64,000 bases of DNA from Microterricola gilva (GCF_004217495.1 NZ_SHLC01000001.1:1054001-1118000), one strand, 5' to 3'. Shown: positions 33,142 to 43,881, counted from the first letter of the stretch. The notes: a model not told the origin generated them from the letters alone. Program-made: numbers and translations.

Positions 33142-34489
33142 GGATGCGCTCCCAGTCTGTGACGGCCGCGTCGTAGGCGGCGAGCTCGACGGCGGCGTTG
33201 TTGAGGTAGTGCTCGACGACCTCGTCGCCGAACGCCTCCCTGGCGATCGCCGACTCAGCGAAGAGGGCGGCTGCCTCGCGCAGACTGCTCGGCACGCGCT
33301 CAGCGCCGCCGGTGTACGCATTGCCGACGAAGACGTCCTCCAGCTCAAGCTCGTTCTCGATGCCGTGCAGCCCGGCGGCGATCAGGGCGGCGACGGCCAG
33401 GTACTGGTTGACGTCGCCGCCTGGCACGCGGTTCTCGACGCGCATTCCGTGGCCGCGTCCGACGACGCGGAGCGAGCAGGTGCGGTTGTCGATGCCCCAG
33501 GCCACGGCGGTCGGGGCGAAGCTGCCGTCGACGAAGCGCTTGTACGAGTTGATGTTGGGGGCGAAGAACAGGGTGAGCTCGCGCATCGCGGCGAGCTGGC
33601 CGGCCATGAAGTGACGGAACATCTTCGACATCCCGTGCTCATCCGTTGCGTCGGCGAAGACCGCTTCGCCGTCCGCGCCGCGCAGTGAGATGTGGATGTG
33701 GCAACTGTTGCCCTCGCGCTCGTTGAACTTCGCCATGAAGGTCAGGCTCTTGCCGTGTGCGTCGGCGATCTCCTTCGCACCGTTCTTGTAGATCGAGTGG
33801 TTGTCGCAGGTGGCCAGGGCGTGGGCGTAGCGGAAGGCGATCTCCTGCTGGCCGAGGTTGCACTCGCCCTTCACGCCCTCCGAGTACATGCCTGCTGCGT
33901 CCATCGAGTTGCGGATGTCGCGCAGCAGCGGTTCCATCCTGGTCGAGGCGAGCAGCGCGTAGTCGATGTTGTAGTCGGATGCCGGGGTCAGCTCGCGGTA
34001 GCCCTTTGCCCAGGCCTGGCGGTAACTGTCGTCGAAAACGATGAACTCGAGCTCCGTGCCGACGAAGGGCACGAGACCCCGTTCGCTGAGGCGCTCGAGC
34101 TGGGCCTTCAGGATCTGGCGGGGCGATGCGACGACGGGGCTGTGGTCGAGCCACTGCAGATCGGCGGTGACCATCGCGGTCGTCGGCAGCCACGGCACCA
34201 CGCGCAAGGTGTCGAAGTCGGGGATCATCGCCATGTCGCCGTAGCCGCGCTCCCAGCCGGACATGGCGTAGCCGTCGACCGTGTTCATCTCGACGTCGAC
34301 GGCGAGGAGGTAGTTGCAGCACTCGACGCCGTGCTCCGCGGCATCCTCGACGAAGAGCCTGGCTGAGACGCGCTTGCCGACCAGGCGACCCTGCATGTCG
34401 GTGAACGCCACGATGACCGTGTCGATCTCCCCGATCCTGACCAGAGCGGTGAGCTCTTCGAGTGAGAGGTTTCCGGAGCGGGGGGTCAT
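33122..34489 (-). CDS. Glutamine-synthetase-family gamma-glutamyl-amine ligase (GlnA4/PuuA-like)
   Basis: 455-residue GS-fold ligase. The N-terminal beta-grasp contains DTVIVAFTDMQGRLVGKRVSA. The catalytic domain has GTELEFIVF (metal Glu), GECNLGQQEIAFRY (metal Glu), GNSCHIHISL (metal His) and NRTCSLRVVGRGHGMRVENRVPGGDVNQYL. Loops used for ammonium binding in true GlnA are divergent, as in PuuA and the Streptomyces polyamine/ethanolamine ligases GlnA3/GlnA4. It is predicted to attach glutamate to an amine at ATP expense. The start at 34489 is chosen because GAGGAG lies 6 nt upstream; the earlier ATG abuts the RBS. An ethanolamine-type permease gene is divergent from it. Confidence 0.88.
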   Translation of the reverse strand: MTPRSGNLSLEELTALVRIGEIDTVIVAFTDMQGRLVGKRVSARLFVEDAAEHGVECCNYLLAVDVEMNTVDGYAMSGWERGYGDMAMIPDFDTLRVVPWLPTTAMVTADLQWLDHSPVVASPRQILKAQLERLSERGLVPFVGTELEFIVFDDSYRQAWAKGYRELTPASDYNIDYALLASTRMEPLLRDIRNSMDAAGMYSEGVKGECNLGQQEIAFRYAHALATCDNHSIYKNGAKEIADAHGKSLTFMAKFNEREGNSCHIHISLRGADGEAVFADATDEHGMSKMFRHFMAGQLAAMRELTLFFAPNINSYKRFVDGSFAPTAVAWGIDNRTCSLRVVGRGHGMRVENRVPGGDVNQYLAVAALIAAGLHGIENELELEDVFVGNAYTGGAERVPSSLREAAALFAESAIAREAFGDEVVEHYLNNAAVELAAYDAAVTDWERIRGFERL

Positions 34490-34553
34490 ACGCATCTCCT
34501 CAGTGAGATCTGACAGCAACGAGAGTGAACAGAACCAGGTGGGCGGAACCGAG

Positions 34554-34672
34554 AATGGTTTGCTTGGCGACCATTACATCACAGGACTGTGTCGCGTGCC
34601 GGGTGAATATTGCCGATGCTGCGACGGAATGGCCAAAAATCTTTCCGCTAAAGGTATGTACGTCGAACCATT
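34554..34672. promoter_or_regulatory. Candidate FadR-type operators between ligase and permease genes
   Basis: AATGGT (34554-34559) and ACCATT (34570-34575) form a dyad with a 10-bp spacer, and AACCATT recurs at 34666-34672. The TGGT/ACCA half-sites match those of FadR-subfamily GntR proteins, and such a regulator closes the cassette. TATAGT at 34681-34686 is the likely -10 of the permease gene, so a bound repressor at 34666 would overlap the promoter. The 272-bp gap holds no gene. Confidence 0.4.
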
Positions 34673-34761
34673 GCAGGCCCTATAGTCATGCCAGCAAGTC
34701 ACCTGCCCAGTCGCCGGCCCCGTTTCTGCAGGGGTCGCACCCAGAGCGCGAAGGAACGTGA

Positions 34762-36345
34762 ATGTCCAAAGACACCTTGAATGTGTCGGGAGTCACCTAT
34801 ACGACTGCCGAAGCCGGCTATTTCGAGAAGCGCAAGCTCAGGCGCTCCGCTGGCGTCTGGGGCCTCTGGGGTCTCGCCGTCGCCGCGGTCATCTCCGGCG
34901 ATTTCTCCGGCTGGAACTTCGGCATCGACTTCGCCGGATTCGGCGGAATGCTGATCGCCTTCGCTGTGCTCGTTGTCATGTACTACGGCCTCATCTTCTC
35001 CATCGGTGAGATGTCCTCCGCCATGCCGCACACCGGCGGCGCCTACTCCTTCTCCCGCGCGGCGATGGGTCCGTGGGGCGGCTTCGTCACCGGCCTGGCC
35101 GAGACGATCGAGTACGTCGCGACGACGGCCGTGATCGTGTACTTCTCGGCCGCGTACGCCAATAGCATCACCACGGAGCTGCTCGGCTTCTCGATGCCGG
35201 CCTGGGTGTGGTGGGCCGTCCTCTATGTCGCGTTCATCCTGCTGAACTCGGCGGGCGCGGCGATCTCCTTCCGCTTCGCCATCGTGGTCTCGATCATCTC
35301 GATCGGCATCCTCCTGGTGTTCGCGGTGATGGCGATCGGCTCCGGCCTGTTCAGCTGGGACAAACTGTTCGACATCGCCCCGGATGCCGGCCAGACCGAG
35401 TTCCTCCCGCACGGCGTGCTGCCGATCCTGTTCGCGCTGCCGTTCGCCATGTGGTTCTTCCTCGGCATCGAAGAGCTGCCGCTCGCGGCCGAGGAGGCGC
35501 ACAACCCGGTGCGCGACATCCCGCGTGCCGGTCTCTGGGCTCGCGGAACACTCATCGTGACCGGCCTCCTGGTGCTGTTCCTCAACACCGGAATCCTGGG
35601 TGCCGAAGTGACCGGCAAGGCGGGGGAGCCACTGCTCGACGGTTTCCGGGCCATCGTCGGCGACGGTGTCGCCGCCGTGCTCGCACTCTTCGCGCTCGTC
35701 GGCCTGCTGGCATCCCTGCAGGGCATCATGTTCGCCTACGGCCGCAACATGTACTCGCTCTCGCGCGCCGGCTACTACCCCAAGTTCCTCTCGCTCACCG
35801 GCAAGCGGCAGACGCCGTGGGTGGCTCTGCTGGTCGGCGGCATCATCGGCTTCATCGCACTGGTCGTCGTCGACTCGGCCGGAGGGTCGACTGGTGTCGC
35901 CGGTCAGATCGTGCTCAACATCGCGGTCTGGGGCGCGGTGCTGGCGTACCTGCTGCAGATGACGGCTTTCGTGATCCTGCGCAGGAAGTTCCCGGACGCC
36001 AAGCGGCCGTACATCAGCCCGTGGGGCGTTCCCGGTGCGATCATCGCGGCGATCATCGCGGCGCTCATCTTCGTCGGCTTCCTGTTGAACCCGACCTTCG
36101 GGCCGGCGATCGTCGCGATCGTCGTCGTCTACGCCGTCATGCTGGTCATCTTCGCGGTGTGGGGGCGCAAGCGCCTCGTGCTCTCGCCGGAGGAGGAGTA
36201 CGCCGTCTCCGGCGGGCTGCACGGCGACCCGGAGACGGAGGGCTACGGGGGAGCGGTCGAGGAGGAGCTGCTCGCCAGCGACGGAATCGACGAGGCCGGA
36301 ATCGACGGGGCGGGCCGCGACGAGGTCGCGGAGCCTCGCGCCTAG
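34762..36345 (+). CDS. Amino acid/ethanolamine permease (APC family, ethanolamine permease type)
   Basis: 527-residue APC-superfamily transporter with about 12 helices. The start YFEKRKLRRSAGVWGLWGLAVAAVISGDFSGWNFGIDFAGFGG is the pattern I associate with ethanolamine permeases. MSSAMPHTGGAYSFSRAAMGPWGGFVTGLAETIEYV and FFLGIEELPLAAEEAHNP are also characteristic of this subgroup. It has a ~75-residue acidic hydrophilic tail. Divergence from the gamma-glutamyl ligase cassette supports uptake of the amine that the cassette degrades. The ATG has GAAGGA 7 nt upstream. A plain amino-acid substrate is the alternative. Confidence 0.85.
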   Translation: MSKDTLNVSGVTYTTAEAGYFEKRKLRRSAGVWGLWGLAVAAVISGDFSGWNFGIDFAGFGGMLIAFAVLVVMYYGLIFSIGEMSSAMPHTGGAYSFSRAAMGPWGGFVTGLAETIEYVATTAVIVYFSAAYANSITTELLGFSMPAWVWWAVLYVAFILLNSAGAAISFRFAIVVSIISIGILLVFAVMAIGSGLFSWDKLFDIAPDAGQTEFLPHGVLPILFALPFAMWFFLGIEELPLAAEEAHNPVRDIPRAGLWARGTLIVTGLLVLFLNTGILGAEVTGKAGEPLLDGFRAIVGDGVAAVLALFALVGLLASLQGIMFAYGRNMYSLSRAGYYPKFLSLTGKRQTPWVALLVGGIIGFIALVVVDSAGGSTGVAGQIVLNIAVWGAVLAYLLQMTAFVILRRKFPDAKRPYISPWGVPGAIIAAIIAALIFVGFLLNPTFGPAIVAIVVVYAVMLVIFAVWGRKRLVLSPEEEYAVSGGLHGDPETEGYGGAVEEELLASDGIDEAGIDGAGRDEVAEPRA

Positions 36346-36368
36346 CGCCGAACGGCAATCATCACGGA

Positions 36369-36404
36369 CCGGTGGGGTCTTCGCTACGGCGGAGGCCCCA
36401 CCGG
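36369..36404 (+). terminator. Terminator-like hairpin after the permease
   Basis: CCGGTGGGGTCT (36369-36380) pairs with AGGCCCCACCGG (36393-36404), with one U-G pair, around a 12-nt loop. It lacks a T-tract. Confidence 0.5.
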
Positions 36405-36505
36405 CCATTCCGGGGGATATCCCCATAGTTGGCTGTGCGGAAGCTCCGTAACGTTATTGATGTGCTCGAAACGGGCACACACACCGCATACGAAGGAGAC
36501 CACTC

Positions 36506-36898
36506 ATGTCCGCCACCATCCCCGTTGTTCCGTCGGCTCCCGCCGAGCCTGCGCCCACCGCGCCGGCAGCCGAAGGCACGAACAGCGGCCAGCCATTCGC
36601 GGCTCCCGCTCCGGCATCCGCGCCAGCATCGGCGGCTGAGAAGCAGTGGATGAGCATCTCGAGCCTCGTGCTCGGCGTCGTCTCGATCGTCGCAGGCTGG
36701 ACCTTCTTCCTGCCCGTCGCCGGCCTTGTCTTCGGCATCCTCGCGCTCAAGCGCGAACCGAGCAGCCGCACCATGGCCATCTGGGGCGTCGTGCTGAACG
36801 GTGCTCTCCTCGCCGGCTCCGTGCTCATCGGCCTGGGCGCCCTGCTCTTCGGTCTCGTGATGATTCCGTTCGCGTTCCTGCCATTCGGCAGCTTCTAA
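36506..36898 (+). CDS. DUF4190 domain membrane protein
   Basis: 130 residues. The first ~45 are a Pro/Ala-rich disordered cytoplasmic tail. The DUF4190 core follows with two membrane helices: MSISSLVLGVVSIVAGWTFFLPVAGLVFGILALKRE, then MAIWGVVLNGALLAGSVLIGLGALLFG. The function of the family is unknown. The ATG is preceded by AAGGAG. A region with TTGGCT at 36429 and TAACGT/GTTATT about 15-20 bp further may be its promoter. Confidence 0.85.
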   Translation: MSATIPVVPSAPAEPAPTAPAAEGTNSGQPFAAPAPASAPASAAEKQWMSISSLVLGVVSIVAGWTFFLPVAGLVFGILALKREPSSRTMAIWGVVLNGALLAGSVLIGLGALLFGLVMIPFAFLPFGSF

Positions 36899-37085
36899 CG
36901 GCTCGGCGGCAACGCCGCCGAGAACCGACCGCCGTGTGGCGCAACATGCACAGTGTTGCGCCATACGGCGTTTCTGCGCCGTTTTCTGCGGCCGGGTGCC
37001 CGGAATCGTGCACGGCTCTCGCGATAGGCTTGATGGGTAACTGAGAGCCGCAGGCTCGCACAACCTCGAGGCAATGGAGCCGTTC

Positions 37086-38627
<1,542 letters not shown>

Positions 38628-38640
38628 CGCCAGAGCATCG

Positions 38641-38683
38641 AAAAAGGCTCGGCCCGCGGGAGACCGCGGGCCGAGCCTTTCTC
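38641..38683 (+). terminator. Strong intrinsic terminator of aspA
   Basis: A perfect 16-bp stem (38644-38659 with 38664-38679) has a GAGA loop, A residues before it and TTTCTC after, the best hairpin terminator in the window. Confidence 0.9.
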
Positions 38684-38743
38684 GTTCGCGCGAGCCGTGG
38701 TCTCGACGCGGCCGTGGACGGCCTTCTCCTGTTGAGATCAGCC

Positions 38744-39619
38744 TCAGATGACTCGGCAGTGCGTGGTCAGGTAGCCGATGCCGCCGATCGAGACGGTGAC
38801 GGTTGATCCGTCGCGGAGGAAGACCGGGGGCTTGCGCGAGTAGCCGGCGCCGCCCGGGCTGCCGGTCGAGATCAGCGTACCGGCCGGAATCGTGGCCGAG
38901 CGCGAGAGGTAGGCGATGATCTCGGCGACGGTGCGTACCATCTCGCCGCTGGAGGCGTCCTGCAGGATGTGGCCGTCGACGTTCGTGGTCAGCCAGAGGT
39001 CCTGGGGGTCCGGCACCTCATCGGCCGTGACGACGACGGGTCCGGTGGGCGTGAAGCCGTCGAAGGACTTGCACCTGGACCACTGCGCCTCGCTGAACTG
39101 GATGTCGCGGGCGGTGATGTCGTTGACGACCGTGTAGCCCCAGACGTAGTCGAGGGCGTCGCGCACCGACACGTTCTTGGCCGGCTTGCCGATGATCACG
39201 CCGAGCTCTGCCTCGTAGTCGACCTGCTGGGAGATCTCGCCCGGCCAGGTGGTTGTCGCCTCGTGCGCGGTGAGCGAGTTGGGCCAGAGCGCGAACACCG
39301 TCATGGCGCTCTCGCTGCGCAGCTTCAGCTCGCTGGCGTGGGCGGCGTAGTTCGCGCCGACGGCGAGGATGTGCGGGGGACGGAGCACGGCCGAAGCGTG
39401 GCGGAGCTCGTCGACCGGGGTGAGCGACACGCGCTGCGCGACGGCCTGGTCGACGACGGCCCGCACATGGGCCAGGCCAGGCTCACCGCGCTCGATCAGC
39501 TGCTGCAGATCGGCGGGGGCCTCGTCCATCACCTCGTCGAGGAAGAGAGCGCCGCCGCCGATGGTGACCGCAAGACGCGGGGTGGACTGGCCTTCGACTC
39601 TGAGATGCGCAAACTTCAC
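38744..39619 (-). CDS. Fumarylacetoacetate hydrolase family protein (first of two in the fucose region)
   Basis: 291-residue FAH-fold protein. The metal-binding E-x-E-type segment is DYEAELGVIIGKPAKNVS; ANYAAHASE, GYTVVNDITARDIQ and KSFDGFTPTGPVVV are family-typical. It acts on 2-keto or 2,4-diketo acids. In this neighbourhood it is a candidate L-2,4-diketo-3-deoxyfuconate (or rhamnonate) hydrolase, the job for which a second FAH gene lies 1 kb away, so one of the two may have another role. GTG at 39619 follows a leaderless promoter (TAGCGT 39631-39626), so it can be expressed separately from the upstream SDR. Confidence 0.85.
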   Translation of the reverse strand: MKFAHLRVEGQSTPRLAVTIGGGALFLDEVMDEAPADLQQLIERGEPGLAHVRAVVDQAVAQRVSLTPVDELRHASAVLRPPHILAVGANYAAHASELKLRSESAMTVFALWPNSLTAHEATTTWPGEISQQVDYEAELGVIIGKPAKNVSVRDALDYVWGYTVVNDITARDIQFSEAQWSRCKSFDGFTPTGPVVVTADEVPDPQDLWLTTNVDGHILQDASSGEMVRTVAEIIAYLSRSATIPAGTLISTGSPGGAGYSRKPPVFLRDGSTVTVSIGGIGYLTTHCRVI

Positions 39620-39631
39620 TTCTCTACGCTA
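39620..39631 (-). promoter_or_regulatory. Leaderless promoter of the FAH gene at 39619
   Basis: TAGCGT (39631-39626) lies 6 nt before the GTG start. It gives an internal promoter behind the SDR-FAH operon. Confidence 0.55.
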
Positions 39632-39722
39632 TCGGCCAGCGGCAGATTTATCTTGTATCTATTCACCAGCAGATCCGAGAATGCGTTGACTGATAGCCAC
39701 AGATAATCCGCGCAGGATACGC

Positions 39723-39764
39723 CGGAGCGTCGGGGTCGACGTGAATCGTGGCCCCGACGCTCCG
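39723..39764. terminator. Hairpin after the fucose-region SDR
   Basis: CGGAGCGTCGGGG (39723-39735) pairs perfectly with CCCCGACGCTCCG (39752-39764) around a 16-nt loop. It lies 80 bp past the 3' end of the SDR gene on the minus strand and separates it from the downstream FAH promoter. The rest of the 225-bp gap shows nothing else. Confidence 0.6.
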
Positions 39765-39844
39765 ATGGCCGCACCTGCAGCGGTGACGGTTCCGCAGGCT
39801 TCCTTGGAACGGGCTGCCGCCTTTCGCGACGCTGCGCGTCGCGC

Positions 39845-40615
39845 TTACGCGATGGGGCGGAGCCGGAGGCCCTGCATGCCGCCGTCGACGGCGATCGAGG
39901 TGCCCGTCGTCGAGCCGGCGAGCGGGCTCGCGAGGTACGCGACGGCCGCGGCGACCTCGTCGGCCGAGACGAGTCGGCCGTGCGGCTGGCGCGCCTCGAG
40001 GGCCGCACGCTCGGCCGCCGGGTCGGCTGCCGAGCCGAGCAGGCGCTGCACCCATGGGGTGTCGGCCGTGCCGGGGTTCACGGTGTTCACGCGGATGCCC
40101 TCACGCAAGTGGTCTGCGGCCATGGCCTGGCTGAGCGAGAGCACAGCGCCCTTGGTCGCGCTGTAGAGCGCTCGCTCCGGCAGCCCGGCGGTCGCGGCGA
40201 TGGAGCAGGTGTTGACGATCGCGGCGGCCGGCGACTGGCGGAGCCACGGCAGCGCGGCGCGCGAGACGCGCACGAGCCCGAGCACGTTGATGTCGTAGAC
40301 GCGGTGCCACTCCTCGTCGCCGTTGGCCTCGATCGTGCCCTGCGCGCCGATGCCGGCGTTGTTGATCACGATGTCGATGCGACCGAAGCGCTCGGCGACG
40401 GCGGCGACGCCGGCGCGCACACTGGCGTCGTCGGAGACGTCGACGGGCACGGCGAAGTGCTTGGGGTCTGCGGCATCCGGGTTCAGGTCGAAGACGGCGA
40501 CCTGGGCGCCCTTGCTGGCGAGGCGCTCTGCGATGGCCGCGCCGATTCCGGAGGCGCCGCCCGTGACGATGGCGACGAGGTCGGCGAGTTCTGGCTGGGT
40601 GGTGTCAGATGTCAT
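39845..40615 (-). CDS. SDR oxidoreductase, probable 2-keto-3-deoxy-L-fuconate dehydrogenase
   Basis: 256-residue classical SDR with TGGASGIGAA, NNAGIGAQG, catalytic Ser in NTCSIAA and YSATKGAVLSLSQ. VFDLNPD after beta-2 favours NAD(H). In the non-phosphorylative L-fucose/L-rhamnose route an SDR oxidises 2-keto-3-deoxy-fuconate at C4. This gene sits directly downstream of a FAH-type hydrolase (26-bp gap) and close to the fuconate dehydratase, so that role is inferred. AAAGGA precedes the ATG. Confidence 0.85.
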   Translation of the reverse strand: MTSDTTQPELADLVAIVTGGASGIGAAIAERLASKGAQVAVFDLNPDAADPKHFAVPVDVSDDASVRAGVAAVAERFGRIDIVINNAGIGAQGTIEANGDEEWHRVYDINVLGLVRVSRAALPWLRQSPAAAIVNTCSIAATAGLPERALYSATKGAVLSLSQAMAADHLREGIRVNTVNPGTADTPWVQRLLGSAADPAAERAALEARQPHGRLVSADEVAAAVAYLASPLAGSTTGTSIAVDGGMQGLRLRPIA

Positions 40616-40641
40616 GTCGGTGATTCCTTTCGGTGCGGCGC

Positions 40642-41487
40642 TCAGGCCTGCACGAATTCCTGTCGCTGGCGGCCGAGTCCATCGATCTCGACCTCGACGA
40701 CGTCGCCGGCGCCGAGGTAGGGGAAGCGGCCGGAGAGCGCGACGCCCTCCGGGGTTCCCGTGAGCACGAGATCACCGGGCTCGAGGGCGAGGAACTGGCT
40801 GAGGTGCCAGACGATGTAGTCGACGTCGAAGATGAGGTCGGCGGTCGAAGAGTCCTGCCGCGGCTCGCCGTTGACCCAGCTGCGCAGACGCAGATTGGCG
40901 TAGTCGACCTCGTCGGGGGTGACGACGACGGGGCCGGTCGGGTTGAAGCCGGGGGAACACTTGCCCTTGCTCCACTGGCCGCCGGAGACCGCCATCTGGA
41001 AGTCGCGCTCCGACAGGTCGTTCGCGACGACGAATCCGGCGATGTGCTTGATGCTGTCCTCCGGGGAATCGAGGTAGCTCGCGCGCTCTCCGATGACGAT
41101 GCCGAGCTCGACCTCCCAGTCGGTCTTGGTGCTGCCGCGGGGGATCGAGACGGTGTCGAACGGGCCGGCGACGGTGTTCGGCGTCTTGAGGAACATGACC
41201 AGGTTCTCCGGCGGCGCGGAGCCGGACTCCGCGGCGTGGGCGGCGTAGTTCATGCCGACGCAGATGACGGCGCTGGGGCGGGCGATCGCCGCACCGACGC
41301 GGACGCCGTCCGCCTCGAACACGGGAAGCTCGCCGGCGGCCAGGGCGGCGGCGGCGCGGGCCGGCCCGTCCGACTCGAAGAATTCGCCGTCGATGTCGCG
41401 CGTGACGCCGCTGAGGTCGTAGTTGACCTCACCGTCGACAAGGACGGGCGTCTCGCGACCGACGGCTCCCAGGCGGGCAAATCTCAT
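40642..41487 (-). CDS. Fumarylacetoacetate hydrolase family protein, probable 2,4-diketo-3-deoxy-L-fuconate hydrolase
   Basis: 281-residue FAH-fold enzyme (MRFARLGAVGRETPVLVDG start). CVGMNYAAHAAESG, DWEVELGIVIG (metal ligands), GFVVANDLSERDFQ, PGFNPTGPVVVTPDEV and LTGTPEGVALS are all typical. It would split the diketo acid into pyruvate and L-lactate, the last step of oxidative L-fucose breakdown. The start at 41487 is chosen over 41523 because the fold begins there and GGAAG precedes it. It is divergent from the dehydratase and in one operon with the SDR. Confidence 0.85.
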   Translation of the reverse strand: MRFARLGAVGRETPVLVDGEVNYDLSGVTRDIDGEFFESDGPARAAAALAAGELPVFEADGVRVGAAIARPSAVICVGMNYAAHAAESGSAPPENLVMFLKTPNTVAGPFDTVSIPRGSTKTDWEVELGIVIGERASYLDSPEDSIKHIAGFVVANDLSERDFQMAVSGGQWSKGKCSPGFNPTGPVVVTPDEVDYANLRLRSWVNGEPRQDSSTADLIFDVDYIVWHLSQFLALEPGDLVLTGTPEGVALSGRFPYLGAGDVVEVEIDGLGRQRQEFVQA

Positions 41488-41564
41488 TGAACTACTTCCA
41501 ATCATCGGAACTCTTGCACGCACTCACGGCGCTGATTTCCCCATTGTTTCCGAAAGGCTCTCGA

Positions 41565-41594
41565 TTGACAAGCCAAAGATCGGATGTTTATAGT
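41565..41594 (+). promoter_or_regulatory. Consensus-like promoter of the fuconate dehydratase operon
   Basis: TTGACA (41565-41570) and TATAGT (41589-41594) are separated by 18 bp, the closest match to a housekeeping promoter in the window. A short dyad TTCC-N7-GGAA (41496-41510) between the divergent starts is a possible operator. Confidence 0.65.
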
Positions 41595-41619
41595 CACTTG
41601 ACCCCAAGGGAAGGTTTTC

Positions 41620-42927
41620 ATGAGCATCATCACCAGTGTCGACACCAGCGACGTCCGTTTTCCGACGTCTCTTCAGCTGGATGGCTCCGATGCCATGAAC
41701 CCAGACCCCGACTACTCGGCGGCCTACCTCGTCATCCGCACGGACGCGGAGGACGGTCTCGAAGGGCATGGCTTCGTCTTCACGATCGGCCGTGGCAACG
41801 ACGTCGAGGTCGCCGCGATCGAGACTCTCGCCGGCCACCTGCTCGGCCGCAACGTCGAGGAGCTCCTCGGCGACATGGGTGCGACCTCCCGGCTCTTCAT
41901 GCACGACTCGCAGCTGCGCTGGCTCGGCCCGGAGAAGGGCGTCATGCACATGGCCATCGGTGCCGTGATCAACGCACTCTGGGATCTTCGCGCCAAGCGC
42001 GAGGGCAAGCCGCTGTGGCAGCTGCTCGCGTCGCTCAGCCCGGAGGAGATCGTCTCGCTCGTCGACTTCCGCTACCTCAGCGACGCGCTGACACCGGAGG
42101 AGGCGCTCGAGATCCTGCGGGCGGCAGAACCGGGCAGGGCGGAGCGCGAAGCGCAGCTGCTCGCCGAGGGCTACCCCGGATACACGACGAGCCCCGGTTG
42201 GCTCGGCTACTCCGATGAGAAGCTCGCGCACCTCTGCCGCGAGGCCATCGCCGACGGCTTCACCCAGATCAAGCTGAAGGTCGGTGCCGACCTCGACGAC
42301 GACATCCGTCGCCTGCGGATCGCCCGCGAGACCTGCGGAGAGGGATTCCCGATCGCGATCGACGCCAACCAGCGCTGGGACGTCGCGGACGCCATCGCCT
42401 GGGTCAAGGCGCTCGAGCAGTTCGACATCACATGGGTCGAAGAGCCCACCAGCCCCGACGACGTGCTCGGCCACGCGGCGATCGCCCGCGGCATCGCCCC
42501 GATCCCGGTCGCCACCGGTGAGCACGCCCAGAACCGCATCATCTTCAAGCAGCTGCTGCAGGCGGATGCCATCGGCTTCATGCAGATCGACGCGGCGCGC
42601 GTCGGCGGCGTGAACGAGAACATCGCGAACCTGCTGCTCGCCGCGAAGTTCGGTGTCCCCGTCTGCCCGCACGCGGGCGGCGTCGGCCTCTGCGAGGCCG
42701 TTCAGCACCTCAGCATGTTCGACTTCATCGCCGTCTCCGGCAGCAAGGACGGCCGGGTGATCGAGTTCGTCGACCACCTGCACGAGCACTTCGTCACGCC
42801 CGTCGTGATGGACAATGGCAACTACCGCGCTCCGCTGGCCCCCGGCGCCGGAGCAGAGATGCACGCGTCGTCGATCGCCGAGTTCAGCTGGACCGGCGCG
42901 CACCGCGGGCAGGAGGTCAGCGCGTGA
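41620..42927 (+). CDS. fucD: L-fuconate dehydratase (enolase superfamily)
   Basis: 435-residue enolase-superfamily acid-sugar dehydratase, making 2-keto-3-deoxy-L-fuconate. The N-terminal cap is [28 protein letters not shown]. The barrel has [13 protein letters not shown] (catalytic Lys), DANQRW and VEEPTSPDD and ATGEH (metal ligands), and [20 protein letters not shown] (His). [20 protein letters not shown] and the [19 protein letters not shown] loop are what I recognise from L-fuconate dehydratase/ENOSF1. AAGGGAAGG precedes the ATG. Its stop overlaps the aldo/keto reductase gene by 4 nt. Confidence 0.92.
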   Translation: MSIITSVDTSDVRFPTSLQLDGSDAMNPDPDYSAAYLVIRTDAEDGLEGHGFVFTIGRGNDVEVAAIETLAGHLLGRNVEELLGDMGATSRLFMHDSQLRWLGPEKGVMHMAIGAVINALWDLRAKREGKPLWQLLASLSPEEIVSLVDFRYLSDALTPEEALEILRAAEPGRAEREAQLLAEGYPGYTTSPGWLGYSDEKLAHLCREAIADGFTQIKLKVGADLDDDIRRLRIARETCGEGFPIAIDANQRWDVADAIAWVKALEQFDITWVEEPTSPDDVLGHAAIARGIAPIPVATGEHAQNRIIFKQLLQADAIGFMQIDAARVGGVNENIANLLLAAKFGVPVCPHAGGVGLCEAVQHLSMFDFIAVSGSKDGRVIEFVDHLHEHFVTPVVMDNGNYRAPLAPGAGAEMHASSIAEFSWTGAHRGQEVSA

Positions 42928-43865
42928 GCGAACTCGATTTCGGTCCGATCGGTTTCGGAGCCGCCTCGATCGGCAACCTGTACCGGAGCGTCGATGACGC
43001 CACGGCGCAGGAAACGCTGCAGGCGGCGTGGGATGGCGGCATCCGCTACTTCGACACCGCTCCGCACTATGGCCTCGGGCTCTCGGAGCGCCGTCTCGGC
43101 GCCTTCCTCCGCGAGAAGCCGCGCGATGAGTTCATCGTCTCGACCAAGGTGGGGCGCCTGCTCGTGCCGAACCCGGACTTCTCCGGTGGCACAGACCACG
43201 AGAACGCCTTCGAGGTTCCCAACGACCTCATGCGGGTCTACGACCCCAGCGAGGCGGGGGTTCGCCGCAGCCTCGAGGACTCGCTCGAGCGCATGGGCCT
43301 GGACTTCATCGACATCCTGTACCTGCACGATCCCGACGTCTACGACCTGGAGCGGGGGCTCGCTGAGGCACTGCCCGCCCTCGCCCGCCTGCGCGAGGAG
43401 GGTCTCGTGCGCGCGATCGGCATCGGTGTCAACGATGCGGCCGTCGCCACCCGCGCGGTGCGCGAGGCGGACATCGACCTCGTCATGATCGCCGGTCGCT
43501 ACACCCTGCTCGAGCAGCCCGCCGCCGAGGAGCTCCTGCCCGCGTGCCTGGAGAACGGCGTGCGCGTCGTCGACGCCGCCGTGTTCAACTCGGGCCTGCT
43601 CGCCACGAACACGCCGGCCGCCGACGCCAGCTACAACTACGGCGCTGTGCCGGCCGCGGTGCTCGAGCGCGCCAGGAAGCTCGCCGCCGTCTGCGCCGAG
43701 TTCGGCGTCGACCTGCCGGCCGCCGCGCTGCAGTTCCCCGCACGGCACCCGGCGGTCGCCACCGTCGTCGTCGGCACCTCGCGCGCCGAGGCGGTTCGCG
43801 AGAACCTGCTCAGGGCGTCCGCACCGATTCCCGAGGAGCTCTGGGCCGCCCTCGAGGCGGTCTGA
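42924..43865 (+). CDS. Aldo/keto reductase, probable L-fucose (aldose 1-) dehydrogenase
   Basis: 313-residue AKR with the catalytic tetrad visible: Asp and Tyr in [17 protein letters not shown], Lys in [12 protein letters not shown] and His in [13 protein letters not shown]. The length and D-P-D loop match D-threo-aldose/L-fucose 1-dehydrogenases, which oxidise the sugar to its lactone. Coupling to the fuconate dehydratase gene (GTGA overlap) strongly supports the sugar-oxidising role. It is the first enzymatic step of the cluster. Confidence 0.9.
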   Translation: MSELDFGPIGFGAASIGNLYRSVDDATAQETLQAAWDGGIRYFDTAPHYGLGLSERRLGAFLREKPRDEFIVSTKVGRLLVPNPDFSGGTDHENAFEVPNDLMRVYDPSEAGVRRSLEDSLERMGLDFIDILYLHDPDVYDLERGLAEALPALARLREEGLVRAIGIGVNDAAVATRAVREADIDLVMIAGRYTLLEQPAAEELLPACLENGVRVVDAAVFNSGLLATNTPAADASYNYGAVPAAVLERARKLAAVCAEFGVDLPAAALQFPARHPAVATVVVGTSRAEAVRENLLRASAPIPEELWAALEAV

Positions 43866-43881
43866 GCGTGTTGGAGCCGGG

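Noticed and set aside
34525-34761. 78-codon open frame in the ligase-permease intergenic region
   Set aside because: It covers the promoter and candidate operators, has no RBS and shows no protein-like pattern.
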